A stretch of DNA of 64,000 nucleotides from NCBI RefSeq assembly GCF_050947875.1, contig NC_134569.1, positions 203,788,127 through 203,852,126 of the forward strand, written 5' to 3'. Shown here one piece after another: positions 33,886 to 46,700 of the stretch (positions within the stretch are counted from its first letter, which is position 1; the number at the start of each line of letters is the position of its first letter). The position numbers and the translations under genes are program-made. Under the pieces are notes generated by a model that saw nothing but the letters and a program-made list of their open reading frames with translations, did no database searches and was not told the DNA's origin. The stretch comes from Dermacentor variabilis (lineage: Eukaryota > Arthropoda > Arachnida > Ixodida > Ixodidae).

Positions 33886-36800
33886 CGTTTTCAGCTTTAC
33901 GGAAAGGGCGCGATGACTCAGTTACAATTTTGCAGTAATCTACAGTATGCCAAGCCTCAGCAAGCACCAGTATATACGCTAAAAACGGCAGAGGGACGTT
34001 AGTATCCCTAGATATATCCCACCGTGATGTGATATCTGGCGGCAGCTCGGGATTAAAGTTAATAGTAGTTTATGAATAAACAAGCATTATATAGCATTTT
34101 AAGGGAAGGGTGGAATGAACTTGAAACTTTTCACGAACTTTGTTTTCCGTCTATTTAACACGAAAACAGCCCTAGCATACGAAAATACTGTGACATACGG
34201 CCACGTTACTGCTCATAAGGACGCTACTGCTCGTAAGAGTGCTCCGACGGGTGACTGCTCCCTCGCTTCGCCAATGAATAGGCCGGCCTTTTCTCGCCAG
34301 ATAAATCCGAATATAGTACGAAAAAAATTGATATTTCACCAGAATAAATTTCGCTCGGTCACAAACCTTAATGTGAACTTTTATAGGGAGGTGAACACAG
34401 CTACCTCGGCGTAATGCTCTCGCTCGAGCCAACTTACCGGCGTTTCTAGAGGCTCACAGGCTCGCATCCAACCCGCTTTCGTGAGGTTCACAAAGCTTCG
34501 ACTCTCGCGTCCCGGTAACAACATCAATGCGGTTGCGTACGGCTTGAGTGATATCATTAGTTCAAGTGTAGAAACAGGGCCGCAATTTGCGGATACTTCA
34601 GCCGCTATCACACAGCCCACCACAACGCTGTTTGGATGCAAATGCAGTGATTGATAAATATGAGCGCTCCAAGCTGATAAGAACACTCATATGGTACGCG
34701 GAACGAATCGATCTTTACGCCAAACTCTCGGCGGTGATTAACTTCCAACAGCGGAACAGCAGGGTTGATTTATTAATAACACCGCGCGAAAACGGATAAC
34801 TTCAACGGAAACCGCGTTCAACGGTCATTTTCACCCCCCTCTGCCACAGCTAAGTTCACGGGCGTTTTGTAACGCTTTCTATCAGCGCATGCTGTTGCGC
34901 ACACGAGGCATGGTAAGCACGCTTCGGGGGTACGTCATACATTATTAGAATTAGAACATGCACATGCTGCATTTCTATGCTTCGAAAAACAGAGAGGAAA
35001 GTTTAACTGCTGTTACTTATAATCTATGCACACAAGAAACTGAGGCTGGAGGGCACGTGTGTTCATAAAAATACTTGAACAAGAGCACCCTACAGGTAAG
35101 ATAACACAACCATGACCTTGAAAGAAAAGGCAAAGCCTATTTCACCGCGCTTGAAGAAGCCCAGAACCACTCTTTATCGAAGTCAAAAAATGCATTTGGA
35201 GTTAAATTAGACTATTTTCAACATACATTGCCGCAAAAAGTACTCCAATGCGTCTAGCACAAGCGGAGTTATTGGCAATTATTGGCTCGCAGCGCTTCTT
35301 CTTCAACGGCTTTGCCTGCGAATGCTACTTACGTAGCGCGCCCACTACGCCGCGCCTATCGAACGTCACCGTGACGAGCAGTTCAAATTTCGTTTTGGAT
35401 GTTCACGTAGGCGCCACTATCTCCGAGTTTGACGTGCCAAACGTAAAGCCCCTGGATCTTCTAAACGTGGAGCGCCAACTGCCTGCGACGCCTCCTGGTT
35501 TTACTCTAAGTGAACAAGCTTCAAAGTGCGCGCGCCCAACGCGCAGCGTTGCATTATGCGGCCGCGCAACTTTCTCAGGCCAATCCGTTGGTGAAGGTCC
35601 CCCCCATAGCCTTTCCCTCCTTTCCATTTCCCTTTGGGTGAACCAACAGAAAAGAGATTGGTTCTCTTCTTTGATTGCGTTCCAATCTTATCACTTGCCG
35701 CGACGACAACGTGTTAGCCGAACAGCCAGCAACGGCTCCCCGCAATGACGCGGGCGAGTTCAATGTTAAATTCCTACGCAGGCGGCCGCGACCGAGCGTG
35801 AGCAGACGATAGTGGGCTTCTTCCGGACGTACGTCGTTATCGAAATTCGAAATCAAATTTTCGTTTATTGAGCCTGTTTATGAAACTGCGTCAGTAAACA
35901 TACGCAGTAACAGTCGGAAGAAACGCATTGATCCAAACGACGGATCTCAACTATTGGCCAATAGCAGCCGCCCATGGGAATCTGCTATATTACGAAATAA
36001 AACGCCCAGAAAAGTGAAGAGCCGGCTTCTGTCGAAAAGATGACGTTTGAGAGAAAGGTGAGTTTCTCACTCCGCATACTAGATCCACGCGCCGCGTACA
36101 ACTGCAATACTTGGGGCTGAGATGTGCACAGCAGCGTAAGCTACTCGCGGACTGTGCTTCTTCATCAAGCCGGAGGGGTGGTTCAGGACCCCTTCAAACA
36201 ATCCTACATAAAATATATTGTCTCCAATAGTAGGGGTCTTCGATTTTATGAGTACTGGAAGCCCACTGGCAGCCAAATGGCAGCCACCTAGTTCCCGTCC
36301 GGATGTGGTTTGTTTATTCGAGAAGACTACTTAATTGCTGACGAAGAGTTGGCTTTTCTGCAAAATAGGGGCTGTAAGTTTAACCCATGCTGCAAATGCT
36401 ATTCCTTGATGCATAATGGCATAAACCTGACACCGCACACTTTTGCAAGAAAATGCTAACTAGCATAGCAAATTGGATTTCGGTGAGTCACATTATGCGA
36501 CAGGATCGCAGCAAGATCTCGAAGGCTCCAATCATGGACAGTGGTTGAACGAAATATTTTGCATTATTTATTTTTCTTTTATTTCTAAGTGCGCATGAAC
36601 AACATAGAGGCCTTGGTGGCGGTACATTAAACGAAATTTACGATAAATAATTATAAGTACACCATTCTGCAAATACGCTCGGAATGTGTCAGGCTGAATC
36701 CAAAGTTTCGACAACTTGTCCTCAACAGCGCAACGTAAGTGACAGACTTGAGAGCTAGGCGTCCCATTTCAAGTAAACAAGATATGGTGCTTAGTCGAAA

Positions 36801-36908
36801 ACACACGGGGGAAGAACCTGCCAAGACTTACGCTCGCCAAATACTTGGTAACCGTAGCCACGCCTCACTTAAACCATTATTATACATTCGACCGCATTGC
36901 TCTTGACT

Positions 36909-36932
36909 AAAAAAAAAAAAAAAAAAAAAAAA
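36909..36932. repeat. A(24) run
   Basis: Uninterrupted A tract. It could be the tail of a retroposed sequence on the plus strand, but no recognisable body precedes it. Confidence 0.9.
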
Positions 36933-37684
36933 GATCAGCTTACCGCCAAGGTGAATTCGGCAGCAACGTTGTACGGAGAAGAGAAAACTAGGCTTAAGCT
37001 TATCGTTGTTGCATGCGAAAGTCCCCCTAGATATATATTTCAAATATTTTACGAACAATTCCGAACAAATCTAAGGCGCCAAGGCTGACAAACAGTTCGA
37101 GAGAAAAATTTAAGGTATTTCTGTGGAACTTCGCCTCACTGTGTTTATCAAACTCTAATGGTGCGTAGATGTGTGCCAATAATTTGCATACCCAAATTCA
37201 AGCAGCCGCATATGTAAATCTTCGAAAGCGAAAAAGTAAAACTGTTAAGGGTAGTTACATAGACTTACTGCGAGCTGTGAGAAAATAAATGTGATTAATA
37301 ACCGATAAGCTGTTCCGAAAACTAGACGTGCCTCAAATCTTTGCGATTATCTGTTCTGTTTTTAGTCATTTTGCACCTTCTCCTGTAGTTTTTCTATTCT
37401 GCCTTCAGCTTCTTTGCTAGAACATGGCACCTCCACGATGCGAAGTGCAAGTGCAGAATAAAAAAAAAAGTAGTTCAGGAATCAAATGAGCAGTAAACAA
37501 AGTATCACAAGAATCGCTAAGAACGTTGATATGGTAACACAAAAACTTAAAAAGAATAGATAATAAAGGACGACTATGAAGTACAAAAATTTCTGTGAGA
37601 ACATACACATGCTATAAAATGATAACTTATATAGTTAAGGGAATGAGAGCAGGGTCATCCACTTCATTTCAAATATTATTGCAC

Positions 37685-38354
37685 TGTCGCGAAGACAATG
37701 TAACGCGGCCTTCTTTGCTGTCTTTCGGGGAATTTTGTGGGGTCCTTGACGCGGGGCAAACCTTTGTACCTCGACGGCGCCGCGGACAGTGCTGCCGCGC
37801 GGCCGCCGCCCCCGCCGCACCTGACGTCACACCTGCACATGTCGCGTCGTCTTCTCACGCTCGGCTGTCAAAGGCCAATTAGTTATGGTCAGAGTGCTTT
37901 TGTGTACGGAGTGTTGACGCGACCATTTCTTGACCCCTTGAACTCTGCCGCTTATTGGATGATGTCGGCTTGCCTGATTGGTCGGAGTAACGAAGTAGCC
38001 CATTGGTGGAGAAAAGTGTCTCTTGGATGCTGGGGAAACTTATTTAAGGAATAGTTTGGGGTAGTTTAGGGTGAGCAAGTAGACCGCAGCAGGCACGGCG
38101 CAACTTCACCAGGGGAGACCAGGCCGGTCAGGCAGGCCGACGACGACGGGTATGACATCGTTTTGCTTGTAGATATTTTGTACAGTTTAAACTTAAGGTA
38201 AATACTAAGAGAATAAATCTAGTTGTTCAAATGCTACTCTCGTCGTCGTACCTGCGGATTTGGACTTTCCCTGCCAGAGCTCATCCCCCTTCTTCTTCCG
38301 TCTCCCTGGTGAGTTGATGCGTCAGATATCTCACGGCTGCGTCACTTCGCTACA
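37685..38354 (+). repeat. First complete LTR (670 bp)
   Basis: It starts TGTCGCGAAG and ends CGCTACA. It has a TATTTAAG box (38041-38048) and an AATAAA signal (38212-38217). The upstream part is GC-rich and holds a CCAAT-like TCATTGGTGG/GCCAATTAG context. It is identical by eye to 47626-48295. It is followed not by a primer-binding site but by the same GCACAAACACATAACG flank that follows the 3' LTR, so on its own it looks like a solo LTR with a GCAC duplication. Confidence 0.92.
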
Positions 38355-38574
38355 GCACAAACACATAACGTAGATATTATCAGCAGAAAGCTCCTGTCGT
38401 GCTGCTTCATAACAGCTTCGGTCAGCTAACTTGTACCAAGAACGTTCTCCTTATGGTGCCCGTCTTCATAGCCCGTTTACTTAGGGACATGGAGCTGTAG
38501 CTGGCTCCTCAAAATGACACTTGCACTCCAAAAGCCACGCTCGGTATAAGATTCGAGAAGCTTGAAACCAAAAG
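38355..38574. repeat. 220-bp duplicate of the 3' flanking sequence (copy at 48296-48515)
   Basis: Every base from GCACAAACAC to GAAACCAAAAG matches 48296-48515 by eye. At 38575 the sequence switches to the LINE, while at 48516 it continues into unrelated DNA. This is genomic target DNA, not part of the gypsy element, so its presence left of the LINE requires a copying event or an assembly join. Confidence 0.92.
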
Positions 38575-41500
38575 GTTATTAATTTGGCTAAATCCAAAAA
38601 GGTAGATATTCTTGTGCTTCAGGAAACTTTTATTCATAGGCTAGGCCAGATCAGCCACTTCGACCGGATTTTTCGCACTCGGTCTTTCTGGAGTTATGGC
38701 GCGACGGGCAGTCGAGGTACGGCCATCGTTTTGATGCCGAATTTCGACTGCCTTGTTATTCGCCATGCCAGGGATTCCGAGGGCCGCGTCTTGTCGGTGG
38801 ACCTTGATTGTGGCATTCGAATTGTTAATGTTTATGCTCCAACCCGGTCTAAAGATCAGAGAGAGTTTTTCGCTACATTAGAACCCTACTTGGTAGGTCC
38901 CTCTCGGCTAATCCTTGTAGGCGACTTCAACTGTGTGTTCGAACAGGTTGATCGCATCCCGCATAGAGGGACTCCAAACCATAAAGATAGGCGTGCAAAT
39001 GTTGTACTACGAGAGCTCGTCGACGGGCTGGGACTTGTCGATGCTTGGCGTGTGCTTCGCCCTGGTCAGTCAGGAATGACTTGGACAGGAAGAGGCATGC
39101 AGAGCCGCATCGATCGTTTTTACATCTCGTCGTCACTGGCTCCTAGTATGCATTCTTCTTGGTTAACTCCTTCTGCTCTTAGCGACCACAGCTTCCTAAT
39201 TCTGCGGTTCGCCGATTCTAGCATAGTCCCGCAAGGGAAGAGACCGTGGCGTCTGAATCCACGTCTTCTAAAAGACAGGCAGGCAACCGCAGAGGTATCA
39301 TCCATTCTTTTTCGATCGCTGCACAATAGAGCGAATCTAAGTGGTACAGAATGGGATGACGTGAAGGTCAGAGTGCGTGAGTGCTTCAGGTCTTGGGGCA
39401 AGCGTCGAGCGCGCGAGGAGCGTGAGGAGATTAAAATCGTCTCCGACGCGATCCTCCTGCTCTCGAGGCCACTGTCCGGCGGTCCTGGAGTTGCTTCGGC
39501 GCTGGCCTCACTCCGAAAGGAACTTCGGATTCTCCTGCAGCGACGCTGGGATGGCTTGAGGGCCACAACCCGAGCAGAGCTGTGGGAAATGGAAGCGTTG
39601 TGCAGCAGAAACGTCCTACGTAAACATCTCTCAAGGAAGAGCACAACTCTCTCTTCCCTAATAGATCCAAGCGATGGTAGCATAGTCGATTCACCAGATG
39701 GAGTTCTTGCACTGGCGAGGCAGTTTTACATGACCTTGTATGCCGAACCAGCTGCCACTCCAACTGCGTTTCCTTTTGCTTCGCCAGCTGAGCCGCCGCA
39801 AGTGTGCGACTCAGCCATAGATGAGGACGAGCTTTTTTCGGCATTGAAGTCTATGAAGCGTAATCGCAGTCCGGGATCCGATGGTCTGACAGTCGAATTT
39901 TATGTTAAATTTTGGACACTGTTAGGGAAGCCATTCACATCACTGGTGAACCGGCTACTCAGTGAAGGGACTTTGTCAGCGTCTCAACGAGAGGGGTTAA
40001 TCACTCTCCTTTGTAAGGACGAGTCGAGGAGCTCCGATCTGAGAGCATGGCGTCCAATCACACTTCTGAACTGCGATTATAAGCTCATAGCAAAGTGCCT
40101 GTGTATGCGACTCACGCCAGTGCTCAGCACTGTTTTGGGTCCATACCAGGCATGTTGTGTCCAGGGGCGCTCTACTCAGCTTCACGGTATAGCACTAAGG
40201 GACCTTCTCCTGTGGGCAAATACCAGGAAACTTCCAGGTATTCTTTGCTCCTTCGATCAGGAGAAGGCTTTCGATATCATTAGCCATAGGTACCTTTTCC
40301 GTGTTTTGGAAGAGGCTGGTTTTAGTGTGGGTTTTAGACAGATGATCCAAGCTTTGTATTCTCGACCGACTTCTGCTGTTCTCATACGAGACCGCCTCTC
40401 GGAGGCGTTCATTGTGGGACGTGGTGTGCGACAGGGGGACCCGCTCTCACCTGCCCTCTACGTACTCGCTTTTGAACCGCTTCTGCAGAGGTTGTCTTGT
40501 GACAGCAGAATTGGCAGGTTCCTACTTCCACCAGGTTCCCCCCCGGTTGCACTCTTTGCCTATGCAGACGACTTGTCCATTGTCGTCCCGGACGAAGCAT
40601 CAGCTTGCGGCGTCCTGGAGGTCATGGACAGTTACTGCGGGGCGAGCGGTGCAAGGTTGAATAGGTCGAAAAGTGCAGCAATGTACTTGAACTCCACTCC
40701 TTCCAGTCCGCAGCCCGTTCATGGTCTCCCCGTGAAAACGCGGCTGCGGATTCTAGGCTTCCAGTTTGAACCAGATGGTCTCTCTCCCGAAAACTGGCAA
40801 CAGGCTAAGGAGAAGCTTGAAGCCAGGGTTCAGGAATTCAGCGCGTTGTCATGCCCTTTGACTGCTCGAGCGACAATCCTTCGCTCACTTCTGTTTTCCT
40901 TTCTGACGTATGTGGCGTGTGTGTCTCCTATTCCAACCCGAACCAAGCTTATCTTGGAGAGGGTCTTGTTTCGCTTCCTCTGGAAGGGTACAACTGGTTG
41001 TGTAGCTAGGCGGGTGCTCAAGTTGCCCAGGGACAAGGGAGGACTCAGAATTCCCGACCTGGGCATCGTGGCTACTGCACTACACGTCAGGTGGACCCAG
41101 GTCGCTCTTAACTCGGATATGCTCCTAACTCGAAGCTTAACTTCCTTCTTTCTTAGCACCCGACTCCGCTTGTTCTCGCAGAGCACATTTTCCCACTGTG
41201 TTCCTCGTTCAGGTACCCCGTCCACCATTTATGCGGCGGCTGCCAACTCTTTGGTAAGCCTCCGCAAGGTTCACCCAGGCATCGACGAAGTTTCAGCTCC
41301 ACTCCAAGAGTTAGTGGATATCCTCACCCCAGGACTCCCCCCACAGTGCCAAAGGTACGACCTGTCGATTCACAGGCCAAACTGGAAGCTCATTACGGCC
41401 GGTTTCCTCGACGCCAGGCGAGCCACCTTTATGTACCGCCTGGCGCGAGGGTGCCTGCCGTTGAGCTACAGGCCCTTCACAGCCATCCCGGCTCGTGGAG

Positions 41501-41901
41501 TGTGCCCTTTCTGTGGCGCTCGTGAGGACTCAGTTCATATCTTTACGCAGTGTTTGCTTCCTGCAGCTCTTCTCCAAAGAGTTGCTAGTCTATTTAGGCT
41601 CCCAGGCGTTCCTTATGAGACAGTCCGATTTTTGCACCCTTTGCCCAATCAGGCGATCAACCAGTTCGTGCTTCTCCTCGCCGAGTGCTCATACCAAGTT
41701 TGGCTGGCACGCTGCGATGCAATTTTCGGGGGTCGGGCACCGGGCCTTCACGAAGTGCTTGCGAAAGCACGGAAGGAGGTCTGGTTCCACCTCACCCGGG
41801 AGCGGCACCGCTTGGGCGAGAAGAAGTTTCTCGAAGTGTGGGCTCGTCCTGCCGTGATTTTTGACGAGTCAGGTGGAAAGCTATCCATTAAGTTATGATG
41901 C
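38575..41901 (+). CDS. L1/Tx1-group LINE ORF2, 5'-truncated but otherwise open
   Basis: The frame is open from the junction at 38575; a TTG at 38584 begins an uninterrupted run of about 1105 codons ending in a stop at about 41896-41898. Residues are counted from 38584. The APE endonuclease covers residues 8-215 (LVLQETFIH, VGDFNCV near 118, SRIDRFYIS, SDHSFLILR), and its first strand is missing. RT has SPGSDGLTVEFY near 437, RPITLLNCDYKLIAK near 485, SFDQEKAFDIISH, GVRQGDPLSPALY and an intact YADD at 660-663. The C-terminal knuckle CPFCGAREDSVHIFTQC starts at 974. Motif wording (ITLLNCDYKLIAK, DQEKAFD) is that of the L1/Tx1 group. An upstream ORF1 is absent. Loss of the start makes the copy incapable of autonomous movement, though the long open frame indicates recent descent from an active element. 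Confidence 0.88.
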
Positions 41902-42344
41902 ATGCTCCAAAGGTCGCACGACTCGGCCGTGTGCGCCAGTCGATCTACGGGGTTTTGTTTGGCTCAGTGGAACCCAGAGCTGGAACCGGTGGTGGTGCAC
42001 CCTCAAGTGGTCGCGCTGCTCCGCGGACGACTTTGGTGGTCTCCATGGTTGTATGCCTTGACCTCTTTTGCGTCAGGGCAGTCCGAGGGTCAGTCAGGCT
42101 TGTGCCCTGCAAGACCGACATGGCTGTTTGTGTGTTGAGTGCAGTCCCTCAGTTGGACTGCACCACAACAGCCCCCTTGTCCGGGAAGGACCGTTGGCCC
42201 GAACCAAGTCCCCCCACCCAGTCAGCCCGGGTTGTGGGGGAGTACCGGGGTCAATGTATCGAATGATGCTGGGTTGATGAGTACATGAAAGCTCTGGGAC
42301 GCGGCGCCTCTGGTTGCCAAGTCCTCTTCCCATCTGACAACGGT
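41902..42344 (+). other. LINE 3' untranslated region
   Basis: Sequence between the ORF2 stop and the point where LTR sequence resumes. It is GC-rich, with no poly(A) and no simple-repeat tail. It ends CCATCTGACAACGGT directly against LTR base 424. A tailless precise 3' end is compatible with target-specific Tx1-type elements, or with 3' truncation during a rearrangement. Confidence 0.7.
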
Positions 42345-42591
42345 ACCAGGGGAGACCAGGCCGGTCAGGCAGGCCGACGACGACGGGTATGACATCGTTT
42401 TGCTTGTAGATATTTTGTACAGTTTAAACTTAAGGTAAATACTAAGAGAATAAATCTAGTTGTTCAAATGCTACTCTCGTCGTCGTACCTGCGGATTTGG
42501 ACTTTCCCTGCCAGAGCTCATCCCCCTTCTTCTTCCGTCTCCCTGGTGAGTTGATGCGTCAGATATCTCACGGCTGCGTCACTTCGCTACA
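42345..42591 (+). repeat. Partial LTR (LTR bases 424-670)
   Basis: From ACCAGGGGAG to CGCTACA this equals the last 247 bp of the complete LTRs, including AATAAA (42449-42454). It lacks the promoter half. It is followed by AAG and then TGGTGGAGTGTGCTGG, the likely primer-binding site (42595 onward), so it is the remnant of the true 5' LTR. Confidence 0.9.
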
Positions 42592-42594
42592 AAG

Positions 42595-42611
42595 TGGTGG
42601 AGTGTGCTGGG
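42595..42611 (+). other. Likely primer-binding site of the gypsy element
   Basis: TGGTGGAGTGTGCTGGG lies three bases after the LTR end and begins with TGG, as expected for pairing to the CCA end of a tRNA. I cannot name the tRNA without a comparison. Confidence 0.5.
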
Positions 42612-42635
42612 TACCGAAGGCCACGCACTAATATC

Positions 42636-43688
42636 ATGGGCCGTGGCAACAAACCCCAAGAACCTAGCTCTAACAGCTCGAATATAACCGAACCCCCTAC
42701 TGTTCTCGCTACCATGTCGACCCCTCAAGCTAAACCTTTCGTCGGACCGCCAGTCTTTAGAGGCACACCGGAAGAGTCAATAACCGAGTGGCTGCTTTGC
42801 TACGAACACGTAGCCTCCCTCAACAACTGGGATGAAGGTACGAAAGCAAAATTTTTATATTTGGCATTAGATGGCAATGCGAAAAAGTGGCACACCACAC
42901 AAATTCTAACGGGTGCCCCTAATACATGGGAAGAGTGGGCGACGCTCTTAAAAACATCCTTCACAAGTCGTCACTCAGTTGAGATCGCATATTTGCGGCT
43001 CCAAAACCGAACGCAGCTGCCATCAGAATCTCTCGAAGATTATTATTATGACGTTGTGCAGCTGTGCGCCAGAGCCAATTTATCTATGACGGAAGAGGAG
43101 CGGATGCGGCACCTTACGCGCGGATTGCGTCCGGACGTGATGGAAAAAATTCTTATTGCAAACCCGGACAGCTGCTCTGCTTTCCTCGAAATTTTACGCC
43201 GAATTGATTGGGCAGCTTTTTTGATGACGCGTACATAACAACCAGAAGCGATCGGCACCCACCTCCCTGCCGGCCAGCAGTCGTGGTACCCACTCGCCGC
43301 GGCACCCTTCGCGGGAGTGACCCCCGCCGGGGTAACAATGCAGCCGCCTCCGGCATGTCTCGCTACCTGCGCTGCGGCAGAACATCTTCGCCCGCGAGAG
43401 GCCACCGACCGCGATAGGGACTTAAGGGCGATCGCGGACTCTATAGCCACATTATCGGACCGCCTGAAGGCTATTGAAGAAGACGTACGCCGTCCTCCGG
43501 TGCCTTGGCCGGCAAGAAATTCCCGTGCCGACGACGGGCGTCCACGATGCCAGCTATGCCGTCGCATCGGTCACGTCGCGCACCAATGCTGGACGCGGTT
43601 TCGAGATGACAGAAACCAACAGAGAGGGCCCAATAATAATCAGGGTGGGCAACCCAACCCTTCGGGAAACGAGAACGGCCGGGCCTAG
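42636..43688 (+). pseudogene. gag: gypsy gag, with an in-frame stop between capsid and zinc knuckle
   Basis: The first ATG after the primer site is at 42636. The first 200 codons form a retrotransposon gag/capsid region (PPVFRGTPEESITEWLLCYE, LYLALDGNAKKWH, SLEDYYYDVVQLCARANL, RHLTRGLRPDVMEKI) and end at TAA 43236-43238. The same frame is open again from 43239 to TAG 43686-43688. It contains a possible coiled coil (DRDLRAIADSIATLSDRL) and a CX2CX4HX4C nucleic-acid-binding knuckle (43548-43589). The stop comes just after a six-T run (43217-43222). Around it another frame stays open until 43417, so a pair of small indels, or a sequencing error in the homopolymer, is more likely than a designed stop. 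As printed, the particle protein would be truncated. Confidence 0.75.
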
Positions 43689-43717
43689 GGAGCCAGTCCG
43701 GCCGTCCCGTATGCACT

Positions 43718-46700
43718 ATGTCAGATAGTCAGCTTTTAACAGTACCGATACGAGCAAATGGTACCGACACAAAACTCGTAATTGATACTGGCTCCTCGGT
43801 AAATGTCATCTCGTCGCATTTCGCTGAAAAAATATGTGCTTCATCAAAATCAAGAAAAGATGTCTTCATCAGAGGAATCGGCGGAAGCTTGCTCTCCCCC
43901 CAAGGTGAAACTGAAATAACTCTTGATTTCGACTCCACAACTGTTCGCGAGAAGTTTTTGATTGTGAAGGACTGTCCCTACGAGCTATTAGGTGGTCTCC
44001 CGTTTTGTCGAGCAGTGCGTCTTTTAATAGATTTCTCCAAGAGTGAGCTCCAACTCAACGGTGAAACTTTTCGGTTGCATGTAAATTCGAGCACCCTGGC
44101 ACACAATGATGCACTCAGTGCGCGGTGCCACGAGCATATTCGCATTGAACCTCGCACTGAAATCGCTGTCCAAGTAAATGTCGCAAGGGACGGAGTCCAT
44201 CTCATCGAACCGAACAGCACGCTCAAAAGCGGACTTCACGTTGCTCGTACCGTGACCAAGGTCGTGCATGGGACAGGTGTGATTCGGATCGCTAATCCCA
44301 CCATGTCGCCAGTAAATTTGCTCAGCGGAACAAAGCTTGGATGGGCTACTTCTATCCACAATGCACAAATGGCAGTCGTCGCCCCCGAAGACACGCAAGA
44401 CTCTCGGGATTTTGACGTGGAGACTGGAGACCACTTACGTCCAGGTGAAAGGGCTGAGTTGCTTTCGCTCATTGACAACTTCCGCCACCTATTCACTGGC
44501 GATAACAACCCCATTCAGCAGACGTCTATGGCAGAACACGTTATCGACACAGGCGATTCTCGACCAATTCATCAGCATCCCTACCGTCACTCCCCTTTTG
44601 AAAGGAACCTGATTGAGAAGCAAGTAGAGGAAATGCTGCGCGATGGGATAATAAGGGAATCTCGCAGTCCCTGGTCATCACCTGTCGTCCTCGTAAAAAA
44701 GCCGAACGGGTCATGGCGTTTTTGTGTCGACTTTCGAAGGGTGAATGAAGTTACGAAGAAAGATGTACATCCACTGCCGCGAATCGATGACATTCTCGAC
44801 GTGCTACAGGGCTCAAAATACTTCACAACACTTGATCTTACATCGGGCTATTGGCAAGTGAAAATCAAGGAGGAAGATAAGCCGAAGACCGCGTTTGCCT
44901 GTGGGCCCGGCTTGTATGAGTTCAATGTTGTTCCCTTTGGTCTGTGTAAGGCCCCGGCCACGTTTCAGAGAATGATTAACAAAGTACTCAGTGGTCTGCT
45001 TTGGAAGGTATGCTTGGCTTACTTGGACGACATTGTAATTTTCTCTAAGGACATGACCGCTCATTTGCAAGATTTGAAAAGCGTATTCTCGGCCTTGGAC
45101 GCGGCGAACTTGCGGCTGAAGCCGGAAAAGTGCAGCTTTGCGCAACAGGAGATTAAGTACCTTGGTCACATTCTCACTGGCGAGAACATCCGACCGGACC
45201 CAGAAAAAGTGGCCGCGATTGAAAAGTTTTCGCCACCAAAAAACAAGAAAGGTGTACAGAGCTTTCTCGGAATCTGCAATTACTATCGGCGATTTATCAA
45301 GGATTTTTCTCGTATTTCTCGGCCGCTCACTAACCTCACTAGAAAGGATGTCCCTTTCGTCTGGGATGCAGCTTGCGAAGCGGCTATGCAATCCCTCAAA
45401 GAGAAGCTGATCACGGCGCCCATTTTGCGTCAGTTTGAGCCCGGGACGCCGATAGAGGTGCACACTGATGCCTGTGATTATGGAATTGGTGCTGTACTAG
45501 TTCAGAAAATCGGATCCGAAGAGAAAGTAATTGCCTATGCTAGCCGACACCTTAATAAGGCTGAGATGAACTACAGCACAACTGAGAAAGAATGTCTCGC
45601 TGTCGTGTACGCGTGCGGACAGTTTCGTCCGTACATTTTTGGGTCTAAGTTCACAGTCGTGACGGACCAAGCTAGCCTGGCCTGGCTAATGAAAGTGAGA
45701 AATCCGAATGGTCGCCTTATGAGATGGTCTCTGTTGCTTCAAGAGTTCGACATAACGTTACGACATCGCCCTGGCCTGAAGAATGGAAATGCGGACACGC
45801 TTTCTCGCATTCCTCATGATCCCGCACCAGCAAGCGAAGAAAACCCATTACCGTTGCTCGTGCTGGATCATGTGGACATCGGGAAAAGGCAAAGAGAGGA
45901 TTCCTGGATGCAAGAAATAATACAGCACCTAGAGCAGCCGAGTGCGCCCGTTGTCAGAAAAACGAAAAGAACGGCACGGAGCTTTCGGCTGGTCGACGGT
46001 GTATTGTACAGAAGGGCGAAAGGCTTTCAGGAAGATCGCGCAGCACTCGTTGTCCCCAAGTGTTTGAGATCGGAGGTTCTGAGGCACTGCCATGACGACA
46101 TCACGGCAGGCCACCTCGGTGTCAAGCGCACATGGGAGAAAATTCGCAGCCGCTATTTCTGGCCAAAGATGTTTTGCCACGTCACCAAGTATGTCCTCTC
46201 CTGCCCTGACTGTCAGACGAGAAAGCTACCACCCGGAAAGCCGACCGGTTTTCTCCAGCCGATCCCACCTGCAGGTCGCCCTTTCCAACAAGTGGGCATG
46301 GATTTTCTTGGCCCTTTCACTAAAAGCAAAGCAGGAAACCGCTACATCCTCGTGGTTACTGACTACCACACGAAATGGGTCGAGGCTGTCGCGTGTACAG
46401 CGGCCACTGCCGCAGAAGCTGCTAAAGCCTTCGTCGAGCAAATTGTCTTACGCCATGGGGCACCAGAAAAAGTGATAACAGATCGGGGGCAGCATTTTGT
46501 CGCCAACCTGACTGAAGAAATTTTCCGACTTGTAGGTAGCGAGCATGCCACTACTACAGCGTACCATCCTCAAGCGAACGGCTTGTGCGAGCGCTTCAAC
46601 CGCACGTTGGCCGATATGCTCAGCATGTACGTTTCTTCGCACCATCGCGACTGGGACGAATTTCTTCCGTACGTGCTCTTTGCATACAATTCTTCTACCC

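Noticed and set aside
35248..35748. 166-codon open frame
   Set aside because: No motif, no splice or start context, overlapping open frames on the other strand, and repeat-like GC-rich surroundings. I treat it as chance.
37737..38054. 105-codon open frame, repeated at 47678-47995
   Set aside because: It lies wholly inside the LTR and ends near its TATA box. Its duplication only reflects the two LTR copies.
39120..39844. Minus-strand open frames of 137-187 codons
   Set aside because: Antisense shadows of the LINE ORF2, without motifs.
44813..45463. 216-codon minus-strand open frame
   Set aside because: Antisense shadow of the gypsy RT.
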